Numbered from the stretch's first letter, positions 24,788 to 37,421 are shown. The stretch: 64,000 bases of DNA from Ustilaginoidea virens (GCF_000687475.1 NC_057316.1:3658001-3722000), one strand, 5' to 3'. Program-made: numbers and translations. The notes: generated by a model not told the origin, from the letters alone.

Positions 24788-27546
24788 ATGGAGGAATCAT
24801 CGCAGCAGCAGAATCCAGGCACAAAGCTGCTGGAGAATATCGTAGAGGCCGCCAAGAAGGCTTTTGATCCCACTACAGCGCCTGAAGTCCGAAGATCGGA
24901 GCTTGAAGCATACAATGAACTCATTGCTAAGTGAGCCGGATTCATTCAGTATTTGGGAGATGTGCCTAACATTGCAACAGGACAGAAACGTGGATTCTCC
25001 TGCCCGTCTTGAACTCCCTGATCAAACCAGGCATACTGCCAACATGGCTTCGGGAACCATTGTTGCAGGCTTTGGCAGTGCTGCCCTTGCGGCCCGACGG
25101 CGTCCGCGGTACCATGGAGTTCGTGTTCTCGGTCCATCCCAGCAATCATGGAGCCGCACCAGTTACCCAGAAGCCGCAGAAGGACGGTGCGAGCATAACA
25201 CACGAGGCTGTTGCTGTTGCCAGCAGACTTCTTTCGGCTGTTCCGGCTCCCCTAAGCCCTCAGGAATGGTACGATGGCATTGCCCCTCAGCTGTTCGGCC
25301 TTTTCGACGGCGACGCAGGCCAGGATTTGGCCAAGACGGCAGCCCAGATAGTTGGCTTTGGAATCTTGGGCAGGAAACAAATCGGTGCTCCGGGAAAGCC
25401 AGGGTGGAACAGCTTCGTTCAGCCCCTCATTGAGCAGATCAATCCATCACTCACCAATGCCCCAAAGCAGAAGGATTCCCAGCATGGAGACGAGACAGGT
25501 TATGAAATCGTCGACTTGACCACAAACAAAACGCTTGTCCCCGGGCAGCATCTTGCGATGGCTCTTGGACGGTTAACAACCCTGCTATTTTCGAACCCAT
25601 CTCCAGGGCTCTGCAAGCGTGTATTGAACCCAATTGTAGTACAACTCTGGGCTCTTGCCTCTGTTGCTCATCCATCAGAACGCATCGCTCAGGACTTCTG
25701 TTCTCCGGCGGAAAAGCTTGTACAAACATACTTGAAACTATTTGGCAAGACAGAGAATGTGCTTCCCATAATTCACGGCATTCTTTGCGAGGGATCTGTG
25801 CACGGCGTCAATCCCTGGCAATATAGGTTGGCCGCTAATGGTACCATCGACATCATTGGTTTGACCAAGGAAGAAGAGTTGAATTATGGGACCAGCTTTG
25901 CGGAAATAGAGCCGAGGGCTGAAAAACTTGCGCGATTAATAGCAGTCTCTTTCTCTAATGAGGAAATTTCCCGCCTGTTTCTTTTCCTCTTACGACGATG
26001 GATCCAATCAAAGCAGCAACGAATCGAAGTGAATATTGAATCGAGACCTACCGACGATGCAATCGGTTCGCCTATTGGGAAACTCGCAGAAGTCGCCGTT
26101 CTGCAGAAGCTAATGGAGGTGGCCCCGGACCAGCTCGTTACTCACTTCAACCAGCTCATGGATGTAATATGCCAGGTCCTAACGGGGGACGAACGCTCAC
26201 CGCTCGGGAGTGATGCTGTATCAGTCGTACTTAGCCTACTCAACTTGGTCATTACCGCCACAGGCTTTCATCGTTCAGATATCCGGCCTCAAGACTTGAA
26301 AGTCATTGAGGCTTCCCTGCAAAGACTATGCTGTTCAGACGACGAAGAAGTGTCAGGGACTTCAAGGAATCTGCAAATGCTGCTGAGATACCGGGGCGAA
26401 GTCGAGTCAATGTCATACAGCCCGGTCTCTGTTCCCTCTGTCCGCCAAATTGAGGACAGGAGAGTCTACAACCTGGCCATGAATTACATCACAGGAGATG
26501 CAGAGAGCCCGCCACCAGTGGTTTCAGAAGGACTTGACTTGCTCTCAACCTTGATATTGGCCGAAAGCCCCGCCTTGGACATCAACGCCGTCACCGTTTT
26601 GATGTCCGGCCTGCTCAAGAGCAACGAAGATTACATAAACCTGAGAGTTATCAAGGTGTTTACGCAACTGGCAAACAGACACCCTAAATCGACAACTCAA
26701 GAAATTCTTGACAATTATTTGGATCCTCAGGAATGCTCCACAACTGACACTCGGCTAAGGTTTGGAGAGGCGCTGCTACAAGTTGTGGAACGGCTCGGGG
26801 AAACTTTCTCTGGTGAGGTGGCTCAGCGAACAGGAGAGGCGCTACTTTCGATAGCGGGTCGGCGTGGAATGAGGGCAAAAACTATGGCGAAGCAAGCTCG
26901 TGAGGAGAGGCTGGCCAAGCTTAAGAGAGAGAAGTCATTGCGGGATGAGGATGCCGATAGTGACGAGGACCCCAACGATGATGAGGAACTTGCAAAGGTG
27001 GAAAAGATCAACAATGAGATTCTGTCCCAAATTCTTCAAGGATGGGAGAGCAAACGTGGCAGCGAAGACGTTCGCATGAGGACATCAGCATTGTCTATTT
27101 TCGGGAGCGCTTTGGAAAGCAATATCGTGGGCGTTGGGTCTCTGCTCGTATCCAACGCAGTTGATCTCTGCGTCAACATTCTTACTTTGGAGAGGGGGCT
27201 TGAGTACGGCATCCTTCGCCGGGCAGCGATTCTGGTCATTCTTGGGGTTGTTCGCGCCATGCACCAAGCAAAGGAAAGCGGCCGGTCCCTCGGTTTTGGA
27301 CTCACAGAGTCGAGCCGGAAAGACATTCAACGGACGCTCAGCTACGTTGCGGACACGGACAATGACGGCCTTGTTCAGCAACATGCTCGGGACGTGGTGG
27401 AAAGTGTGCAAAGCTGGCATGTTGGGACTCTGCTATCTCAGCAGGCGGCAACAAGCCCTAGCCTCTCGCGGTTGGAAGGGCTGGCCCTGAACCCTGGGCG
27501 AGGAGGCATCGGTCGACCACGGCCCCAAATTGAAGAAGTAGAATGA
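24788..27546 (+). CDS. RNA polymerase II assembly factor Rtp1/Tango6 family
   Basis: Exons 24788-24930 and 24981-27546 (50-nt intron) give 902 residues. The protein is an alpha-solenoid (HEAT-like) with helices such as PHPSERIAQDFCSPAEKLV and VSEGLDLLSTLILAES. An acidic linker (DEDADSDEDPNDDEEL, about 720-735) precedes the C-terminal region RTSALSIFGSAL and RRAAILVILGVVRAM, which I match to the Rtp1 C-terminal domains. In yeast Rtp1 is essential and linked to assembly and nuclear import of RNA polymerase II; the animal relative is Tango6. Start chosen at 24788 (MEESSQQQ); an in-frame ATG at 24716 would add 24 unlikely residues. No membrane segment is evident. Family assignment is from pattern memory, so moderate certainty. 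Confidence 0.8.
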
Positions 27547-30500
27547 ATGGATGGCGAATTTCGGAACGTGCCGCTTCCCATCACAATAGTATAATCACCG
27601 TTCAAGGTGTTTGGCAAGTTGGCATGCCATTGAGGTTTGTGGCGTTATCCGGAATTGGCCTCTTCTGCACGCGGCAACGATGAGACAACTCACTCACCAG
27701 ATGAAAAATTTGTTCTTTCTGCTTGATTGAATGAATGGGACCAAATTGCAGTGCTTGGGCCCCACTGAACGCCTTGGTCTCGCCCTCCCCGGCACCGACC
27801 TGGGGAGTCTGGTATGTAGTTATGTACATCGCTTGAGGCGAATTGATGCGGATGTGACGGGACCTTGATTACAAGGATGATGATGATGCACGATATGGTT
27901 AGCTGATTGGCAGACTTCAGTTTCACTCCAGATGGGACAGGAAAAGTTGAATGATTTTTTTTGCGATTCTATACGTCTTGAACGGTTCAACACTTTGAGG
28001 CAACGCAAGTGTTCAAGCTGGATCATGGATATATGTACTGACCTGAATAGGTCGAAGAGCAAAATTGCGACATCAATGCGGTGATGAACTACGCCATACT
28101 CGGTACTCGGTACTCGGTACTCAATACGGAATAACGGAGTACGTGAATGCCCAACGCGAGGCTTTTCCGGCCACCGTCGGACCAGGTGATGTAGGGCCGT
28201 TTGAAGTTTGTTCATCGGGTGTCAAAAAAAAAAGATACGAACGACCCCTTAACAGCAAGATCCGCCGCATTTTGAAGAAACAGAAACCGGGCCGTGGCAA
28301 TGCCAAGGCAGGCGTCGGGGATTATCCCCGGGGCATGGTTATGAACCGTGAGAGAGGATTGCGACTAAGCCAGCCTTTTCCTTTTCGCCTGTGGTAGGGA
28401 GTGATCCGGAGTACGCAGGAACGCTCGCAGGCCTCTCGCCTCTGGTTCATGTTGGCGGGGCGTGCGGAGCAGTTGGAAGCCCGGGGCATGCATGAGCAGT
28501 CCATCCGAAGGGTCGTCGTGGTATGTACATAGCATGTCCAGCATGTCCTATGTTAGGTTGAGGAACCCAAGGTACATAGGTAGGTAGGTTAGGTGCCTAC
28601 GTGGGCAGGAGGTGTGTAGCCCAGATGACGGGGTTGTTCAAGGCAAACATGCGGCATGGCTCGAGAGGGCTCAACCGCAAGACGCGAAACGCTCTTAAAG
28701 TGCGGGCTGTTTCAGAATCTGGAGACGAGATGAAGCTTGACCCGAATGGGACTAGGGCTCCACTTGCCCTGGAAAATCGAAATCGAAATCCCTCGTTGCC
28801 GGTTACGGGTTGCGGGACCCACTGGTGAGGGAACTACAACCAGGCCACCAGGTCTGGTACGCACGTACCTTCCCAAGGACCTCAGCAAACAGCACATTAC
28901 TCCCTCCACGTACGGAGTACTCGGTACCCAGCAGGACGCGCGCCAAGGCCCCAGGCCCCGGGCCCCGGGACTCGGGACTCTGGAGGCATTGATCCTTCCC
29001 AGAGCAAAACCCTAACATGCCCATGTCTTATTTCCCCCTTGCTTTGTGCAGAGACGCAAAATGCAGATTCAGGCCCAGCAAAGTTGAACAGACACGTGAG
29101 ATCAATGGCCAACCAAGTGGTTCCAGAAACCAGCCCGGGGTATTTTCTGGCACGGCTGAGCCGCAACTTCCGAATGCGGGAAGTGCATCGCGGCACAATA
29201 ACATTAACAAATTAACAATCAAAGGTTTCGAAATGCAAGCCCTTCGTGTGGGCGTCGGGGGCGGTTGTCGTCATCTTACCCTGGGTCAAACGGCAGGGCC
29301 GGCCCCGCCACCGGACCCCCCCTTCCCCCCTTTTCGGCTGACTAAGATGCCCACCATTGACACCATGGATTCAGGATCCAGTACGAGTTCAGTCCGACTT
29401 GTTCGTTGTTTCGTCCCGTCACAGACTAAATTGCGCCGGGGCAGGATTGTTGAAAAAACTTGAAATGAAGCTGGGGGCTGGCTGCGGTCACGGCCCCACG
29501 CAATCGGAATCAGATCTGATGGACGCAAATTACGGATCCGCGCTGCGGCCACGCTGTTGGGAATGGTAATACAGGCATGGACCGGAGCAGCTGCGCCTTC
29601 ATCCCATCGGACGCAACAAGCTGGAAAACCGAATCACAAGATAAATAAAATAAAATAAAATAAAATAAAATAAAAAAATGAATCGGTGATTGGGCAATGT
29701 CATACAAGGTCGGAGGAGGTCGGCCTGTCACGCACGGTGCCACGGCAGAGTAATACGTCCGGACTTCCATTAGTCCATCCGGAGCACAAGCAACCGAGCA
29801 ACCGAGTTACGGCTTACAAGCACCAGACTGCTCCCCAACTCCCATTGGCTAAACCGGAAGTCGACGAGGCAGGCGAGAGAAACAGCGATAAGGGGGTTTC
29901 TGGCTCGGGATGGCGCCGCAGGGTGGGACTGGGCGGCCGCCATTGGTCAATTGGCCCCAGGCCTAGCCTCAGAACAATAAATGTTGTCATGCGGGCAGGG
30001 ACTTGCCCTTCCTTTGCCTGCTGCTTGCTGGTGGATGGTGTGTGGGGCCATTGGCCACCCCAGGGGGCGCTCCCCTCCCGGGCCAAGTCCTGGAGGCCAA
30101 GGGCGTGCGCAGCCCTGGCGGAAGGCAACATTGAACCCCAGCCGTCACCGCCTCGCCTCGGACGAGTCTGACGGCTGGATATCCGGCACCTTCCGTACGT
30201 TGGGCTGGCTCTTTCCCAAAACACAACTGACCCAATCAAATCAGACCAACCAGCAGGCTGGTCGACCAGACAGACTCCATGTCCTTGCAATTTCCAATGG
30301 CCAATGCTGGGCAGGGGATCCAACTGGTCCGCAACACGCTGTGATACCTCACGACACCATGCGGTGATTTATTGCAGGAGCGGCCCCTTCAGCCAGCCAG
30401 ACATCCATGGATCAATCATCAGAGTGCAGGCCCTGGTTCGGAGGTCCGGACAAAAAGACGGGTTGGTACGGAGTACGGAGTACCCAGGCTTGCTGCCGCA

Positions 30501-31436
30501 TCGACGCGGACCGCGGTGTAGGGGGTAAGGCGGGCAGGGCGGGCAGGGCAGGCATTGACCCAAGGCAAGTCCGCGTGCCCCCGTTTAGTGGAGCCACTTG
30601 GAGCCAAGGAGCTAGGAGCAGACTGGAAGGACATGGAACCAGCCAGCTTGAAATGAAGGCCCTTCAACCACTGCAAGGGCAGGCAGGAGGCACCAGGCAC
30701 CAGACTGCTTGCCTTGACTGACTGGTCATGCTGGATGCTGCAAAACCTGCAGACCTGCAAACCTGCAGAGTTGATGGTTGATGATGGCTAGCCTGATTGG
30801 ATCTCAGGCTCAACACCCCCCCCCCCCCCCATCCCCTTCTCCTCCCACCCGGCTGACATGGGACAAGGATTGTCGTGGGTGTCGTCTCCTTGATGCTTGC
30901 ATTGGGCCCGAGCTGGTCGCTTACCAGCTGCTTGATGTCGTCTCCCCTCCTCGCTTCTTCCTTGGCCGTCATCTATTATAGTTGCCTGTCTGCATTCTCT
31001 TCCACGCGTTCCTTGGGTTTCTTAACTCTGTTTCTTTCTCAAGTCAACACTGACTACCTCCTTTCTTGTCCACATTCCTTCGTTTTCCTTCATTTTATCC
31101 GGTCTTTCCTTTTGGCGCGTACATTTTTCAAAACGCCCGTCCGTTGCTATCACAGCTCAAACTTCACTTCACGACGTCAAGCAGGGCTACGTCTCACTCA
31201 ACACAACACTGACCGGTTTTTCGTCTTTATTCCTTCTTTTCGATTCCAAGTGGGCACATCTCAAACGAGCCGATTCTGTTTGTACGACGCGAAATCGACT
31301 TTCGCTCTTGACCGTCAACATCGCGGATCCGTCATCTTTTATCCATCCACGTGCAGCATTTGCAAACACAGCGGGCGCACGCTGCATTCTCAACCCCCCT
31401 TATCCCTGTGCCATCCAGTAGGTAGTTGGAGACAAC
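27547..31436. other. 3.9-kb spacer with repeats, no gene
   Basis: No gene recognised. (GGTACTC) repeats and ACGGAGTACG lie at 28089-28143, TACGGAGTAC at 28911-28920, TACGGAGTACGGAGTAC at 30467-30483, TAGGTAGGTTAGG at about 28578-28592 and an AAATA pentamer array at 29643-29674. A C-run sits at 30816-30829. The last 450 bases are pyrimidine-rich and probably hold the promoter and leader of the next gene. Confidence 0.5.
29643..29674. repeat. AAATA pentanucleotide array
   Basis: About six copies of AAATA/ATAAA, ending in an A-run just before AATGAATC. Confidence 0.9.
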
Positions 31437-32348
31437 ATGCAACACCTTGCAACCGTTCTCGGCCTGTTGGCTGCTGTCGGATCTGCCTACGCTCCCGGCA
31501 AACGCCACTTGCATTTCCCTCAGAGCAACAGCACTCAGATCCAGAGCCAGCTCACGACCACGGCGGCTCCCACGGCGGCTCCCACGGGCATCATTCTACC
31601 CTCTACCGCCCTCTCCTCCGCCATTGCCCCCGGAAACGCAACCACGACCCAAGGAGGCAACAGTCCGGTGACCACCCGAGTCACTGATGTTGTCACGGAC
31701 AAGACCATGACCTTGACGCTGGGCACCGGATCCTTTGCCTCCGTCGTCACTCGAGTCTACCACGCTACCATTCGAGAGACCATTACCGTTCCTTGCTCTC
31801 AGGGCAATGCTGAGCCCACTGCTTCCGAACCCACAGCTCCCACCGGAGGTGACTCCACGACTACCATTACGGAAACAGAAACCACCAAGATTTATCGCAC
31901 TGTCAAAATCTCCCGCACCAAGCCGACAAACACTCCTCCTGGGAATGGGGACGGCGGCTCCCTCGGCTACCCCAGCTCTGCTAACTGCCCTGCTGTCACC
32001 GTCACCGTCACCGCCAAGGAGTATGTCACGATGCCTGTCAGCGCTGTCACCACTGTTTACGTCACCATGGGTGCCCCCTCTGCCAACTGCGGTACCTACC
32101 CTGCTCAGCCCGCTACCACCGACGACTCATCTGGAAGTAACGGCAACGGAGGCAACCAGACGCCCCAACCCTCTCCCACGCAGCCCCCTCCTGGCACCCA
32201 TTCAGCTTCCGATGGTGATGAGACCACAACCCTCACGGCTACTGCTACCGTTGTTCCCTATCCTGCGGGCAACGGCACCCACCCCAGTGGCACTGCCTAC
32301 AGCAGTGGCCATGTCGGACCCACTGGTTTCGCTCGCATCCGTCACTAA
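31437..32348 (+). CDS. Secreted Thr/Ser/Pro-rich wall-type protein
   Basis: An intron-less frame of 303 residues. MQHLATVLGLLAAVGSAYA is a signal peptide. The mature chain is rich in Thr, Ser, Pro and Gly, with TTTAAPTAAPTG, VTVTVTAKEYVTM and TTTLTATATVVPYPAGNG, several Asn sequons and only four Cys, as in heavily O-mannosylated wall or surface proteins. There is no hydrophobic C-terminus (ends GFARIRH), so GPI anchoring is not supported; secretion or covalent wall linkage is more likely. No catalytic domain seen. The start ATG follows a long CT-rich leader (GTTGGAGACAACATG). Product name descriptive only. Confidence 0.8.
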   Translation: MQHLATVLGLLAAVGSAYAPGKRHLHFPQSNSTQIQSQLTTTAAPTAAPTGIILPSTALSSAIAPGNATTTQGGNSPVTTRVTDVVTDKTMTLTLGTGSFASVVTRVYHATIRETITVPCSQGNAEPTASEPTAPTGGDSTTTITETETTKIYRTVKISRTKPTNTPPGNGDGGSLGYPSSANCPAVTVTVTAKEYVTMPVSAVTTVYVTMGAPSANCGTYPAQPATTDDSSGSNGNGGNQTPQPSPTQPPPGTHSASDGDETTTLTATATVVPYPAGNGTHPSGTAYSSGHVGPTGFARIRH

Positions 32349-33708
32349 ACTTTCCCAGTGGCGTTTCAGCCCGTAGGCCACGGAAAGAGCTTACATACCT
32401 AGGTACCTAACCTAGGGAAAAGGCTTTATATATATATATATATATGTAGCTACGTATATATGATCTCAGGGCCGTGGCATGGTCATAGGAGCGAAATTTC
32501 AAGAGACGACAGTGGAGTGCAGGACACGACGTCCGATTTTCAATCCTTCTTACGCCAAGTCAGGTATTACATTTTTTTTTCCCTCCCGGTGGTGCAAAAT
32601 TTGGAGCAGGACCAATCAAATTTTGGCATCTCGGCAGCAAAAGTTGGAGACTGATGAACCGTTCGTTGCTCATGGATGTCTATGGGCAGAGGTGCTTGCC
32701 ATGCGCGTTTTGGGGCCTTGGCTACCTACCAAGGTAGACGGTTCTTGGTTCGTTCTCGGTTTCGTTTGGATATTGTGTTGTATATATTTTCCTTTCTTGC
32801 TTGGCAGGGCATCAGTATACCTGACCAATAAATTTCAACCGGCTTGGTGACTTGGGAGGTGCTTTTATAGCAATGGTTGTGCAAATGTGCGAATGCAAAC
32901 AGGTACCTAACTGTAAATGCACGGCGACGACGATTGACTTGATGCCAAAGTGCACAGGCTGCGCAGGCCGCAAGGGGCGCAGATACGGAGGTACAGTCCA
33001 GCGGCGTGAGTTTCCGGCTACGACGGGGGTACTCCCGTAACGCACACCCTCGCCTCTCGACCTGCCTGTTGGGCGCTTTAGGCGGTGCTCGGAGCAGCCC
33101 ATTTCACAATGACTTGCATGCCATGCATGCGCCGCGTATCGAGATCAGATCTGGATTCTGGATCAAAGGGGGCAGCGTTTGACGCCGGGCGCCCTCGGCC
33201 GTCTGCCTGTCTCCCAAACGTGTCTCGAGTCGTCAACGTCTCTCTGCGTACGGAGCACAACTCTGCTCCACCGCTCTCTCAGGAGGTACAGTAGGTACAT
33301 ACACGGCTGTACCTTGCGAAATTACCAACCCGAGGCGAAAACAGCACAGTATCCACCGGCGATCCTCATCGCTGCAGCCTGATTGGGCGCACAAGCTCTC
33401 AACCCAGAAGTTACTCCGTACAATTATTATGTCTGGTAAACAGCTTGGCCCCGCCCAACGAAATAATCTTACATGACGTCTGGTTTGACCCCTCACTTGG
33501 CGTCGCTCCTGCCTACCCCCCCCCTCCCATCCCCCATCCCCCGCCCCCTCCCCCTCCTCCTCCCCCTCCCCCTCCCCCTCCATTCTGCTCAAGAGGGAGA
33601 AGGGAAAAAAAAAAAACGCTCTTCCTTCATCCAAACAAACCCCCCTCCAACAAACTCTCTTCCAATTTATCAAATTCCAATCCACCCCCGGCCCCTTTCA
33701 TCGCAATC
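32349..33708. other. Spacer upstream of cyclophilin
   Basis: ACCTAGGTACCTAACCTAGG lies at 32398-32417, an AT dinucleotide run at 32427-32446 and TACTCCGTAC at 33412-33421. A long CT-rich tract (about 33517-33584) and an A-run precede the cyclophilin start, the usual look of a strong fungal promoter. No gene seen. Confidence 0.5.
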
Positions 33709-34524
33709 ATGTCCAAGATCTACTTTGACGTGAGCGCCAATGGCTGTAAGTTTCCTCATCATTTCTTTCTTTCTTCCATTTTTCCCGCCTCCCCCCCCCC
33801 CCCCCCCCCCTTTCTCGCCTATTTTCCCGCGGCAACCCCTCTTGCTTACCGGTGTGGTTTGTGCCTCAGCTCGCCTTGGCCGCATCACCTTCCGTCTCTA
33901 CAACGACACGGTTCCCAAGACGGCGGAGAACTTCCGCGCTCTCGCCACGGGCGAGAAGGGCTTCGGCTACGCTGGCTCGTCCTTCCACCGCGTCATCCCG
34001 CAGTTCATGCTTCAGGGCGGCGACTTTACCAACCACAACGTAAGTCTGGACCACAAGGCGCGCGCGCGCGCCCGAGAGTGGCGGGCGAATTGGCTAATCA
34101 AGGCGCTGCATCCAGGGCACCGGGGGCAAATCCATCTACGGCGAAAAATTCCCCGATGAAAACTTTGTGCTCAAGCACACCAAGGCCGGCCTGCTGTCCA
34201 TGGCTAATGCCGGTGCCAACACGTAAGTGCGGAAGTTTTTCTTTCTTTTTTTTTTCTCCTATTTTTTTTTTGTTGTTGTGTCCCTCATGTATACAGGCTG
34301 CCGTGACGGTGATGGGGAGGAGGGGGAGCCTTCGCTGACGCTCAAGTAGCAACGGATCGCAGTTCTTCATCACCACCGTTGCGACCCCTTGGCTCGATAA
34401 CAAGCACGTCGTTTTCGGCGAGGTGATCGAAGGGATGGACATTGTCAAGAAGATTGAGAGCCTGGGCAGCCAGAGCGGCAAGACTCAGCAGAAGATTGTC
34501 ATTGACAGCAGCGGCGAGTTGTAA
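33709..34524 (+). CDS. Peptidyl-prolyl cis-trans isomerase, cyclophilin A
   Basis: Exons 33709-33745, 33870-34039, 34116-34222 and 34350-34524 encode 162 residues, the exact size of single-domain cytosolic cyclophilins. Splicing yields [68 protein letters not shown] and [12 protein letters not shown]. The active-site set (R53, F58, M59, Q61, F111, W119, H124) is intact, including the Trp that binds cyclosporin A, so the product should be a working isomerase and drug receptor. Introns are 124, 76 and 127 nt; the first has a long C-run, the third a T-run. No signal peptide or C-terminal retention signal, so cytosolic or nuclear. Confidence 0.96.
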
Positions 34525-35043
34525 ATGGCCGAAACATGGAACACACAAAAAAAGGGGTGACTAAACTTGTCTGGTAGCGGGAGCAATCGCCAAAAAAACA
34601 AAAAAAAACCTGTCTACTGTGTAGGTTTTTGCCGTGTTTTTTTTTTTTTTTTTTTTGGAACCATCCAGAGAGAAAAGTAGATGAATATACGGCTGTTTCT
34701 TTCTTCGTTGTACTTTTCATACTAAAGAAGAGAAATCAAAGCTTGCGTGACAATGGCGGCACCCCGTGGTTGATCAGTGAATGAAGTGAGTGCCTCATCT
34801 CGGCCATGATGATAATTCATGATATTCGTAGCTGCCGTGTTCCGACGGCCTGATCAAGAAACCAACCCGCGCCAAAAGCGAAAAAGAACCGTGTATCCAA
34901 CTCCGACTTTAATCCCAGATGCAAAACGAAGGTGTCATCAAGAAACATGAAAATGAAAGCAAATTGGGATGAAGAAAAAAAAGAGAGAAGAAGAAGGAAG
35001 AAGGAAAAAGGAAAGGAAACAATCGGCCCCCACAACCAACTTT
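34525..35043. other. Convergent 3' flanks
   Basis: Region between the ends of cyclophilin (plus) and CENP-Q (minus). A T-run lies at 34638-34656 and a purine-rich stretch at 34969-35020. No gene seen. Confidence 0.6.
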
Positions 35044-35290
35044 TCATCCCAAAATAGCCTGCTCGTACTGCCTCAGGTCCAGGTGCTTCAGCAACACAGC
35101 CCTCAGTGCGGCGCGGCTGCTCGCAAGCTGCGGCACGATGCCGTCGACCTGCTCCAGGTTGGCGCGCACACTGTCCACGTGGCTGCCCAGCTGGACGGCA
35201 AGAGGGTGCAAGTCGTCGTCGCGTTTGATCGTCTGTCGCCATCAAAAAACGGTGGTGGTGGTGAGTCGGCAAAAGGCTCATTGGGAAAAA

Positions 35291-35322
<32 letters not shown>

Positions 35323-36222
35323 AGAAAAGAGGGAAAGAAAAGAGGGAAAGAAAAGAAAAGATAAAGAACGAAACTTACTGCGAATGCGGTGCCCGACACG
35401 GCTGCCTCGTCGGGAGAGATGCGGAAGCCAGGGCAGGTGGTGGTGTCTGGTTGGCCGCGACCGTCAGGGCCATGCTGCTTGTGCGGCGCGGGGGTGAGGG
35501 GGTGGGCTTTCTTGAGGAGACTCCTGTGCTCTCGGGCCTGCGACCTGGCCCCGGCCTCGAGATTGCGCAGGGCCGCGTAGTCGTGCTCCAGTTCCGCCTC
35601 GGTGGCGTCCTTTTCGCGCCGGAGGACCTCGAGGCCGTCCAGAGCCGGCTCCAGCTGCTTCTCGAGGCTGAGCTTGCCGTCGAGCACGCTTTCGAAATTC
35701 AGCTCGACTTCGCGGCCCCCGTCGCTCTGCAGGGGCGCCCGGCCGACGTTGGCGGGCATGGAGGCGGGGGGGAAGGGAAGGCCGCGGGATATCTTGCGGG
35801 CGATGCGGTGAGCGACGAGGCGCAGGGCCGAGGACGTGTGCGTCCGGCGGAGCTGGGAGTCGGAGAAGCGCTGGAGGATGGGCCGCTGGGCGTGCTGGAG
35901 GGTAGTCGAGACGGCTGTGAGAGAGGCGTTTGCCAGAGGGGACCATTTGGCCTCGATGGCGGACTGGCGGACACGGCGGGTGTGCGGCGCAACGTGGACG
36001 TAGGGTTTGGGCGGCGGCGGCGGCGGCGGCGGCGGCGAAGACGCTCTGTCTGACGACTGATGCTGGGGCTGGTTTGCGCGCTGCTTGCCTTGGCCAAGAG
36101 ATGCCGGCTGGTTGGGCTGCGGCACGCCCCTCCTGCCAATCACACCGCTTCCGCCTTGGCCGGCTCCTCGCCCTGGGGCATCAGAGACGCGTCCGCGCTT
36201 TGGAGCCCGTCGTCCAGCTCCA

Positions 36223-36254
<32 letters not shown>

Positions 36255-36657
36255 CTCCTCCTCCTCCTCGTCCTCCTCGTCCTCCTCGTCGTCCTCCTCC
36301 CCTTCTTCAGCGTCTCGTCTGCTGGACACCGTCCAGCTCTCTCTCAACGACGACTGCTTCCTCTTTGTCGTGGAAGATGTATTCAAGGCGTCCCTTTTCT
36401 GCAAGCGGCCCGCTTTGCTGCTCTGCGTAACAGCGCGCGATCGCGCGTGTTGAGCGATGGTGCTAGATTGACCTGGTCTAGACGACGCGTTTGGCGGCTG
36501 GCCGCGTTTTCCCTTTGCTGGTGGATCCGGCGCCTGTAATGAAAGGGGAAAAAAGGAAGAAGAAAAAAAAAACAGAACGCGTGTTAGCCTGCGACGAGAT
36601 TGGAAACGATGCCGAGGAGGGGGGAGGGGCGGCCGGAGAGAATGCACAAAGTACCAT
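35044..36657 (-). CDS. Inner-kinetochore protein CENP-Q (Fta7/Okp1 type)
   Basis: A COMA/CCAN subunit that links centromeric chromatin to outer kinetochore parts. Proposed exons are 36657-36655 (ATG only), 36533-35379 and 35232-35044, giving 448 residues that begin MAPDPPAKGKRGQ. The N-terminal half is disordered: a basic stretch, a Glu/Asp run of about 30 residues coded by GAC/GAG repeats (36215-36300), and a poly-Pro block. The CENP-Q fold begins near IEAKWSPLANASLTAVSTTL, then RTHTSSALRLVAHRIARK, PFPP, a coiled coil (ELNFESVLDGKLSLEKQLEP, REKDATEAELEHDYAAL) and HPL. Exon 3 adds LHPLAVQLGSHVDSVRANLE. The start exon and its 121-nt intron (GTACTT donor, CATTACAG acceptor) are inferred; the rest is firm. 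The frame also stays open through intron 2. Confidence 0.82.
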
Positions 36658-37421
36658 TAGTGAACGCGCCTGGGATGTGGTGAGAAAGGGAAACGGCAGG
36701 TGGTGCGAGCAAGAGTCATTGCCGTGGGATGGCTATGGTGCTGTGAGCGGTCGGGAGCATTTGATCAGGCAGCAAAGCGACTGCTCGGGCACGGGGGCAT
36801 CGAGAGGTGAGTCGCACAGAGCAAGTTGCTAGATGTTTGCAGAAGCTGAGCGAAGGGTCGTTGTTGAGTCTGGCGTCTGGCGTCTGGCGTCTGGCGTCTG
36901 GCGTCTGGCGTCTGGCGTCTGGCGTCTGGGTCTGGCGTCTGGGTCTGGCGTCTGCGTTTGGTCTGGTGTGGCTTGAACGGCTGGAACCAGCCGTGGCGCG
37001 TCACCAGCCCACCAGCCACAAGCCTGCCGTGGCGGATCACAGGCAGCGCTCCGTTCTCCATCCAATGGAAAACCCCCAATTAAACCCATTAACCTCCCAT
37101 CATAACATCAACACATACATGTATGTACATAACATGTACATTGACCATTAATAACTTATGCACCCCTGTTCTACCCACCAACGGCCTCAGCTCCGGTGTG
37201 CGCCAGTCTCTTGCTGCGGCGACCGCTCCTGCTCCTTGCCTCCTACATCTTCACTTTTCATCGCCGTCTCGTCAATCGCTCCCGCTCACCTTTCTTCCTC
37301 CTCCCTCCCGCAAGGCTCCCCTTCCCTGTCAGCTCGCAGCGGAAACGGAAGCGCACCCCGGCGCACACCCTCCTTGCCCCTTGCATTTTCACCACCCGTG
37401 ACGTGACGACTTCCCATCGCC
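36658..37421. other. Divergent spacer with heptamer repeat
   Basis: Upstream regions of CENP-Q (minus) and the membrane-protein gene (plus). It contains the GTCTGGC heptamer array and a CT-rich leader before 37422. No gene seen. Confidence 0.6.
36868..36949. repeat. GTCTGGC heptamer minisatellite
   Basis: Seven perfect copies of GTCTGGC followed by alternating 6-bp (GTCTGG) and 7-bp copies. It lies about 210 bp upstream of the proposed CENP-Q start. Confidence 0.95.

Noticed and set aside
29814..30323. 169-codon minus-strand frame
   Set aside because: No homology, opposed by an equally long plus-strand frame and lying among repeats in a gene-free spacer.
33445..34338. 297-codon plus-strand frame over the cyclophilin locus
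   Set aside because: Reads through CT-rich leader, two introns and out-of-frame exons; the spliced cyclophilin model explains the locus.
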